DNA from: a virus
Virus record (IMG/VR): IMGVR_UViG_3300004457_000033
Location: 1 to 41,469 of that record
Reading direction: 5' to 3' (one strand)
DNA: 41,469 nt
The notes under the pieces are model-generated. The model was not told where the DNA came from. It ran no database searches and saw nothing but the letters and a program-made list of their open reading frames with translations. This document shows positions 37,783 through 41,469 of the stretch, one piece after another (positions within the stretch are counted from its first letter, which is position 1; every line of letters begins with the position of its first letter). The position numbers and the translations under genes are program-made.

Positions 37783-38079
37783 ATGATTGATCGCAAAAGA
37801 ATTCTAGAATCTTTTTTCCAAGTTAAAAAAACTTCTAAATATATCTGGCATGGCTTGCCATCTTCTAGCCAAGAAAAAAAACAAAGGAAAAATAGAAAAG
37901 TTGAATTGTCTCCATATGACATTTTAATTCCATCTGTAAATAATAAGTTCTGGAATAAGATTAACAAAAGGGGGGCAGTTAATATAGAAATACCAAGTAA
38001 AGACCTAGTTAGGGTTGATGACTCTATTATTTTTGACAATACTTACTATGTAAACGGATTTGATCTCCAAAACCCATAA
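37783..38079 (+). CDS. Hypothetical basic protein
   Basis: 98 residues with a Lys-rich first half (QEKKQRKNRKVELSPYDILI) and beta-strand-like second half (GAVNIEIPSKDLVRVDDSII). No family recognised. First gene of a set of small unknown genes under a strong-looking promoter. Confidence 0.6.
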   Translation: MIDRKRILESFFQVKKTSKYIWHGLPSSSQEKKQRKNRKVELSPYDILIPSVNNKFWNKINKRGAVNIEIPSKDLVRVDDSIIFDNTYYVNGFDLQNP

Positions 38080-38090
38080 TTTGTGTAATA

Positions 38091-38321
38091 ATGACTGTGG
38101 CGATTAAAAAAATAAAATCTATACACAAAAGTATGTTCTATAGGTACAAGATGATAGCTGAAGAGTGCTGTTATACGAGGATAAAACTAAGTGATGGTGC
38201 TAAAATTGATGTTCAAGGAGGATATCTTAAAGAAACTGAGTTTCATTTTGCAAATAAAGAAAATGCAGATTTTTTCTCAAATATGTTAAAAAGTCTTGTA
38301 GTTTTTAAAAATACAATTTAA
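38091..38321 (+). CDS. Small hypothetical protein
   Basis: 76 residues. The N-terminus (MTVAIKKIKSIHKSMFYRYK) is basic; the rest has ECCYTRIKLSDGAKIDVQGG and FANKENADFFSNMLKSL. The segment GTGTAATAATG directly before the start resembles the -10 of class-2 promoters, but no matching -35 is present. No family recognised. Confidence 0.55.
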   Translation: MTVAIKKIKSIHKSMFYRYKMIAEECCYTRIKLSDGAKIDVQGGYLKETEFHFANKENADFFSNMLKSLVVFKNTI

Positions 38322-38329
38322 TTACAATT

Positions 38330-38563
38330 ATGGAAAAATACGAAACTAAAAAATTTGACTCTTTTTCGGGGTTAAAAGCTCTCTGGGACAAACTTTCAGA
38401 CACCTTTAATGAACTGAGGCTTTCGCCATCTTATTCGTTCAAAGGGTACAATAAAGGGTCTTTTAAGAGCTATTCTATATGTTTTACGGCGAAAAATAAA
38501 AGTGAAAGCGAAAAAATAAACAAACTTCGCGAAAAGGTTGATTTATTTAAAATTAACATATAA
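38330..38563 (+). CDS. Small hypothetical protein
   Basis: 77 residues (MEKYETKKFDSFSGLKALWD), ending KSESEKINKLREKVDLFKIN. The last part, ICFTAKNKSESEKINKLREK, is loosely similar to the end of the preceding protein (FHFANKENADFFSNMLKS), so a weak duplication is possible. No family recognised. Confidence 0.5.
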   Translation: MEKYETKKFDSFSGLKALWDKLSDTFNELRLSPSYSFKGYNKGSFKSYSICFTAKNKSESEKINKLREKVDLFKINI

Positions 38564-38568
38564 AGACC

Positions 38569-38597
38569 TTCTCTAAATTACATGTACAATGTAATAA
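38569..38597 (+). promoter_or_regulatory. Class-2 promoter: TTCTCT, 17 bp, TAATAA
   Basis: TTCTCT (38569-38574), exactly 17 bp, TAATAA (38592-38597), 5 nt, GTG at 38603. The 5-nt distance to GTG is the same as that to ATG in the other class-2 promoters and supports this start. Confidence 0.55.
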
Positions 38598-38602
38598 TAT
38601 GA

Positions 38603-39037
38603 GTGGGAATAGACGACAAAGTTTACAGGGCGGAAAATGAGGTTTTCAAAAATGAGAGAACATATACTGAAACTCAAATTAAAAAGTTTTTCTTCTTGAT
38701 TACTGGAGATAATTGGTTTATAAACAAATATGGTACTGGATATAAAATGTACAGTATCGGCCCAAATTTCTTTGATGCTTCTTACGGATGCTATAAAGAA
38801 ATATATTTACTTGAAAATGAACACTTTACAGAAAGCACAGTTTGTCACGAATTAATGCACGCCTGCAAACACATAAGGAGAAATCCTCATGGCAAAGCTT
38901 GGCAAAAAAGATACGTAGATATGGTCAAAATATACATTTCTAATCAAATGGGAGAAGAATTAGAGCAAAGATTTTCTAAAATATATGAAGATAATAAAAA
39001 AAATTATTTGGCGTTGGAAAATAGAAAAAAAGTTTAA
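38603..39037 (+). CDS. SprT-like zinc metalloprotease
   Basis: 144 residues from a GTG. The zinc site CHELMHACKHIRRNPHGKAW carries HExxH (His82, Glu83, His86) and a later His96, the arrangement of SprT/SPRTN proteins; SPRTN digests DNA-protein crosslinks. SIGPNFFDASYGCYKEIYLL before the site is the usual beta-hairpin. No C-terminal zinc ribbon is present. A plausible role is removing proteins from phage DNA, but an anti-host role cannot be excluded. An ATG at 38599 in another frame gives only a 13-codon peptide. The next gene overlaps by 53 nt. Confidence 0.75.
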   Translation: MGIDDKVYRAENEVFKNERTYTETQIKKFFFLITGDNWFINKYGTGYKMYSIGPNFFDASYGCYKEIYLLENEHFTESTVCHELMHACKHIRRNPHGKAWQKRYVDMVKIYISNQMGEELEQRFSKIYEDNKKNYLALENRKKV

Positions 39038-39227
39038 TAAAATATACTCAGTTTATATAAATAATTTAGATATTTTTCATCCTCAAGAACAAGAATCTAT
39101 ACGTTCTATAAAAAATTCATTTTACTTTTTCCTAAATAGAAATAGTTGGGAAAGAAATAAAGATAAGATTGAAAAACAAGTCGAAAGGCTTAATACTAAG
39201 ATAAACCACAGAATAAAAAATAAATAA
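38985..39227 (+). CDS. Hypothetical basic helical protein
   Basis: 80 residues (MKIIKKIIWRWKIEKKFNKI), very basic, all-helical by appearance (NSWERNKDKIEKQVERLNTK). The start lies 53 nt inside the end of the SprT-like gene, an unusually long overlap; a later start is possible, but there is no in-frame ATG soon after. No family recognised. Confidence 0.5.
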   Translation: MKIIKKIIWRWKIEKKFNKIYSVYINNLDIFHPQEQESIRSIKNSFYFFLNRNSWERNKDKIEKQVERLNTKINHRIKNK

Positions 39228-39280
39228 TGGAAATACTAATACTCACATTCGTTCTTCTAATTCTATTTGGGGATATTTAA
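39227..39280 (+). CDS. 17-residue hydrophobic peptide (possible)
   Basis: ATG overlaps the preceding stop by one base (TAATG). The peptide MEILILTFVLLILFGDI is almost entirely hydrophobic and could be a tiny membrane peptide. Supported only by the overlap and composition. Confidence 0.25.
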   Translation: MEILILTFVLLILFGDI

Positions 39281-39283
39281 AGC

Positions 39284-39311
39284 TTGACTTTAAAATTCCC
39301 TCATTTAGTAT
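39284..39311 (+). promoter_or_regulatory. Promoter for the WYL_2-like gene
   Basis: TTGACT (39284-39289), 16-bp spacer, TAGTAT (39306-39311). The leader of about 47 nt is A-rich and contains CACAAATATAAA, a string also found at the right end of the window (41451 on) after another TTGACT promoter. Confidence 0.6.
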
Positions 39312-39364
39312 GAGAGACAGTAAACCACAAATAATAATATAAATAATAGCACAAATATAAAAAT

Positions 39365-39619
39365 ATGAAACTTAAAAAAATAATTGAAGATACAAAGGGT
39401 AAATTTTTTACAGTTAATTTTATTAAAAAAGATGGAAGCAAACGACATATGCTTGCTCGGATTGGAGTAAAAAAACATCTTAAGGGCGGAGAAAGCCCTG
39501 CTAAAAACCGAGACAATTTGATTGTAGTTTTTGATGTTCATAAAAGGGCGTATAGAATGATAAATTTAGATACTTTGCTTAGTTTTAAGTGCGGTAATAA
39601 AGAATATTACTATTACTAA
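39365..39619 (+). CDS. WYL_2/DUF2693-like small SH3-fold protein
   Basis: 84 residues. GKFFTVNFIKKDGSKRHMLA, RIGVKKHLKGGE and LIVVFDVHKRAYRMINLDTL follow the pattern of small Sm-like/SH3 barrel proteins (WYL_2) common in phages, where 'FFxVxFxKKDGSxRxMxxRxGV..' and 'VYDxxxxxYRxINxxxI' are conserved. Function not known; nucleic-acid binding is suspected. Preceded by a promoter and an A-rich leader. Confidence 0.65.
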   Translation: MKLKKIIEDTKGKFFTVNFIKKDGSKRHMLARIGVKKHLKGGESPAKNRDNLIVVFDVHKRAYRMINLDTLLSFKCGNKEYYYY

Positions 39620-39663
39620 AAATAAGTATTGACTTTCTCTAATCTATATGAATCATCGCAAAT

Positions 39664-40305
39664 ATGAAAATACTAATTGCTTGCGAATCCTCTGGAGTTA
39701 TTCGTGATGCCTTTCGAGCGAAGGGTCACGAAGCTTATTCCTGCGACATTATCGAAACAGGTCACGAATATCATATTTGTGACGATGTTTTAAATGTTTT
39801 AGATCAAAACTGGGATATGATGATTGCCCATCCACCTTGCACTTATCTTTCAGTCAGCGGTATGCATTGGACTGTTCGTGGTTTGCGTGATCCTCAACTG
39901 ACTGAAGATGCTCTTGAGTTCGTTAGAAAGCTCATGGATGCTCCAATCGAAAAAATAGTGATTGAAAATCCAGTTAGCGTCATTTCAACTCGTATCAAAA
40001 AGGCAAGTCAATATATACAGCCTTATCAGTTTGGAAAAGATAGGAGTAAAAAAACTGGGCTATGGTTGAAAAATCTGCCGATTTTAGAACCATCCAAGTA
40101 TGTGGAGCCAACAAGATGGGCTTGTTGCGGAAAATGGATAGAAAAAGATTCTACTTGTAATAAATGTAATAAAAAGGCTAAACCTAGATGGTCTAATCAA
40201 ACTCAAGATGGTGCAGATAAAACTCCACCATCTAAAGATCGTTGGCAGACTCGATCTCAAACCGATCAAGGTATCGCAGAAGCAATGGCGAATCAATGGG
40301 GTTAG
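39664..40305 (+). CDS. DNA cytosine methyltransferase-like protein (PPCT type)
   Basis: 213 residues. MKILIACESSGVIRDAFRAK is the SAM-binding start of cytosine C5 methyltransferases, ICDDVLNVL follows, and MMIAHPPCTYLSVSGMHW (53-70) carries a PPC (Cys59) in place of the usual PCQ. IVIENPVS corresponds to the ENV motif. A small Cys cluster (CC...C..C, about 153-170) may bind zinc. It lacks the long target-recognition domain, like other short phage members. It probably modifies cytosines, or is a base-modifying relative. TTGACT at 39629-39634 lies 30 nt before the start, but a good -10 is hard to see. Confidence 0.7.
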   Translation: MKILIACESSGVIRDAFRAKGHEAYSCDIIETGHEYHICDDVLNVLDQNWDMMIAHPPCTYLSVSGMHWTVRGLRDPQLTEDALEFVRKLMDAPIEKIVIENPVSVISTRIKKASQYIQPYQFGKDRSKKTGLWLKNLPILEPSKYVEPTRWACCGKWIEKDSTCNKCNKKAKPRWSNQTQDGADKTPPSKDRWQTRSQTDQGIAEAMANQWG

Positions 40306-40360
40306 AAAATAGCTCATAAAAAGACTTGACTTTTAATAAATTACCACCAAAGTAGTGAAC

Positions 40361-41248
40361 ATGAAAATCTTATCTCTCTTCGACGGAATCTCTTGTGCCC
40401 AAATTGCGCTTAACAAACTTGGCGTTAAATACGATAATTATTTCGCTAGTGAAATTTGCGAAAAAGCAATTAAAGTAACACAAGACAATTATCCAGACAC
40501 AATCCAATTGGGCGATGTGACAAACTGGAAAGACTGGAAGTTGCCTAAGATTGATATAATTTGTGCGGGTTTCCCTTGCCAATCTTGGTCTAAAGCAGGA
40601 TTACAAGGCGGATTCCAAGATGAGCGTGGAAAACTAGCTTATGTTCTTGCAGATATTTTCCGTCACCTAAAAGAGCAAAATCCTAATTTAATTTTCTTAT
40701 TTGAAAATGTAGAGATGGGAAAAGAAAAATTAAATGATTTAAATGAATTGTTTGGCTGTGAGGGAGTTAAAATCAATTCTTCGCTATTAACTGCTCAGAA
40801 GCGTGGGCGAGTCTACTGGACAAATTTAAAAATTGATCCAGTAAGAGATCAGAGAATTCAGTTTCAAGACGTTCTTGATGATGGATTGGCTGAAAAAGAA
40901 AAGGCATATTGCGTTAAACTTTGTCGTGGAAATGCAAGAGACTATTTTAAGAAAAAACAAACCAATATTGTTTTTTGCCCAAATAAATATGGTAAATATG
41001 AAGTAAAAAATAAATTCATCTCTATGACTTTTCCGAAAGGGAAAGACCCAAATGAGTTATTTACCTTTAAATGTTCTTTGCCAGATGGCAATTATGACGT
41101 AAGACCTCTTAATAGAAATGAGGTCGAGAGGTTGCAAACAATCCCTAAAAACTATACCAATGCGGTAACTGTAGCTTCTGCCCATAATTTAATGGGTAAT
41201 AGTTGGACTGTTGATGTAATTTGCCATATTTTAAAAAATGTTAAATAA
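40361..41248 (+). CDS. DNA (cytosine-5)-methyltransferase
   Basis: 295 residues from ATG 40361; a GTG at 40355 in frame is less likely. Motifs: LSLFDGISCAQIAL (I, SAM), FASEICEKA (II), IICAGFPCQSWSKAG (IV, catalytic Cys73), FLFENVEMGKE (VI, ENV), AQKRGRVYWTNL (VIII), RPLNRNEVERLQTIP (IX) and LMGNSWTVDVICHIL (X). The set and the short recognition region resemble DNMT3-like phage methylases. It would methylate phage DNA to evade restriction, together with the gene at 39664. No restriction endonuclease partner is visible. TTGACT at 40326-40331 is a -35 candidate with a poor -10. Confidence 0.93.
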   Translation: MKILSLFDGISCAQIALNKLGVKYDNYFASEICEKAIKVTQDNYPDTIQLGDVTNWKDWKLPKIDIICAGFPCQSWSKAGLQGGFQDERGKLAYVLADIFRHLKEQNPNLIFLFENVEMGKEKLNDLNELFGCEGVKINSSLLTAQKRGRVYWTNLKIDPVRDQRIQFQDVLDDGLAEKEKAYCVKLCRGNARDYFKKKQTNIVFCPNKYGKYEVKNKFISMTFPKGKDPNELFTFKCSLPDGNYDVRPLNRNEVERLQTIPKNYTNAVTVASAHNLMGNSWTVDVICHILKNVK

Positions 41249-41399
41249 AATTTGGAGAATATGGGCTAAATCTATAGGAGAAAAGGCAACTTCTAAAGAT
41301 AGGGAGGCAGACATTGTCGCAATAATTAGGACTGTTATCTTTTTAACCTATTTAATTACTAATTTTTTTATCATATCTGGCGTAATGAGGCATTGGTAA
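41238..41399 (+). CDS. Small membrane protein
   Basis: 53 residues, MLNKIWRIWAKSIGEKATSK, followed by DREADIVAIIRTVIFLTYLI and one hydrophobic segment ending ISGVMRHW. It overlaps the methyltransferase by 11 nt. The W-x-I/LWAKxxGEKA...EADxVAIIRT layout recalls small conserved membrane proteins seen in T4-like and other large phages, whose role is unknown. The overlap and the recognisable layout support a real gene. Confidence 0.65.
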   Translation: MLNKIWRIWAKSIGEKATSKDREADIVAIIRTVIFLTYLITNFFIISGVMRHW

Positions 41400-41411
41400 T
41401 AAAGATTTTTC

Positions 41412-41440
41412 TTGACTTTTATAAATATGTGGTCAATATA
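41412..41440 (+). promoter_or_regulatory. Promoter at the right window edge
   Basis: TTGACT (41412-41417), then AATATA or ATATAC at 17-18 bp. The following A-rich leader, with ACACAAATATAAACACAAA up to the edge, resembles leaders of the long-leader class, so a gene probably starts just outside the window. Confidence 0.5.
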
Positions 41441-41469
41441 CAGATTGTAAACACAAATATAAACACAAA

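Noticed and set aside
37770-38039. Leftward open frame opposite 37783-38079
   Set aside because: It is a shadow of the rightward gene: it has no promoter or neighbours on that strand, and the rightward gene has a promoter with an A-rich leader.
1-41469. Alternative genetic code (TGA or TAG recoded)
   Set aside because: TGA ends genes in operon overlaps (for example 4978, 9344, 22025), and TAG ends 20300, 20902, 24431 and 34081 in places that fit protein lengths. Standard code is sufficient.
1-41469. CRISPR arrays, tRNA genes or insertion sequences
   Set aside because: I saw no regularly spaced direct repeats of 25-40 bp, no cloverleaf-like GTTCRANNC arms in gaps, and no transposase-like protein.

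Overview
This window looks like an internal stretch of a large, AT-rich, double-stranded DNA phage genome. The case for a phage rests on dense gene packing with many 1-20 bp overlaps, a nearly complete replication set (RecA-like recombinase, DnaB-like helicase, DnaG-like primase, C-family DNA polymerase, DEDDh exonuclease), phage-style nucleotide metabolism (dUTPase, class I ribonucleotide reductase, dATP/dGTP diphosphohydrolase), a small sigma factor, two cytosine methyltransferases and many short unknown genes. No rRNA, tRNA, transposase, integrase, structural or CRISPR features are visible. TGA and TAA both act as stops, so code 11 fits. Almost no gene has a Shine-Dalgarno sequence. A Gram-negative host with LPS is an inference from the heptose and nucleotide-sugar genes; the host cannot be named.

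Layout. Positions 1-4694 are read leftward: a probable operon from 4694 down to 1146 (dATP/dGTP diphosphohydrolase, sigma factor, GT-B glycosyltransferase, small proteins, dUTPase, small proteins) ends at a hairpin terminator near 1100; an FmdB-like gene and a probable ssDNA-binding protein (cut by the window edge) follow. From 4748 everything reads rightward. At 4742-5441 a two-gene HTH cassette is flanked by a 21-bp inverted repeat and followed by a cluster of palindromes. At 5550-7732 come two unknown genes and a UvrD-like helicase. At 7733-13033 lies a sugar operon: GT-A glycosyltransferases, a C-methyltransferase and two SDR enzymes. Ribonucleotide reductase is at 13566-16292. At 16355-19974 are a membrane coiled-coil protein, an acidic protein, GDP-mannose 4,6-dehydratase, an unknown protein and an arginyl-tRNA-protein-transferase-like enzyme. 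The core replication and recombination block is 20013-28841. A lipoprotein-anchored signal-peptidase-like protein (28878) precedes an apparent ADP-heptose operon (29252-32428). The DNA polymerase operon follows (32816-37445: DEDDh exonuclease, unknown, degenerate PHP protein, polymerase core). Small unknown genes, a SprT-like metalloprotease and DNA methyltransferases fill 37471-41399.

Expression. The most unusual property is the promoter layout. At least seven genes have a sigma70-like promoter (TTGACA or close, 16-17 bp, TATATT or close) whose -10 box ends only 5-8 nt before the start codon, predicting leaderless mRNAs. A second group of four genes shares TTCTCT/TTCTCA/TTCCCC, exactly 17 bp, TAATAN, exactly 5 nt, start codon. 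A third group has ordinary spacing and A-rich leaders of about 35-55 nt without Shine-Dalgarno sites. The phage sigma factor at 3690-4229 is a natural candidate reader of one class; this is inference.
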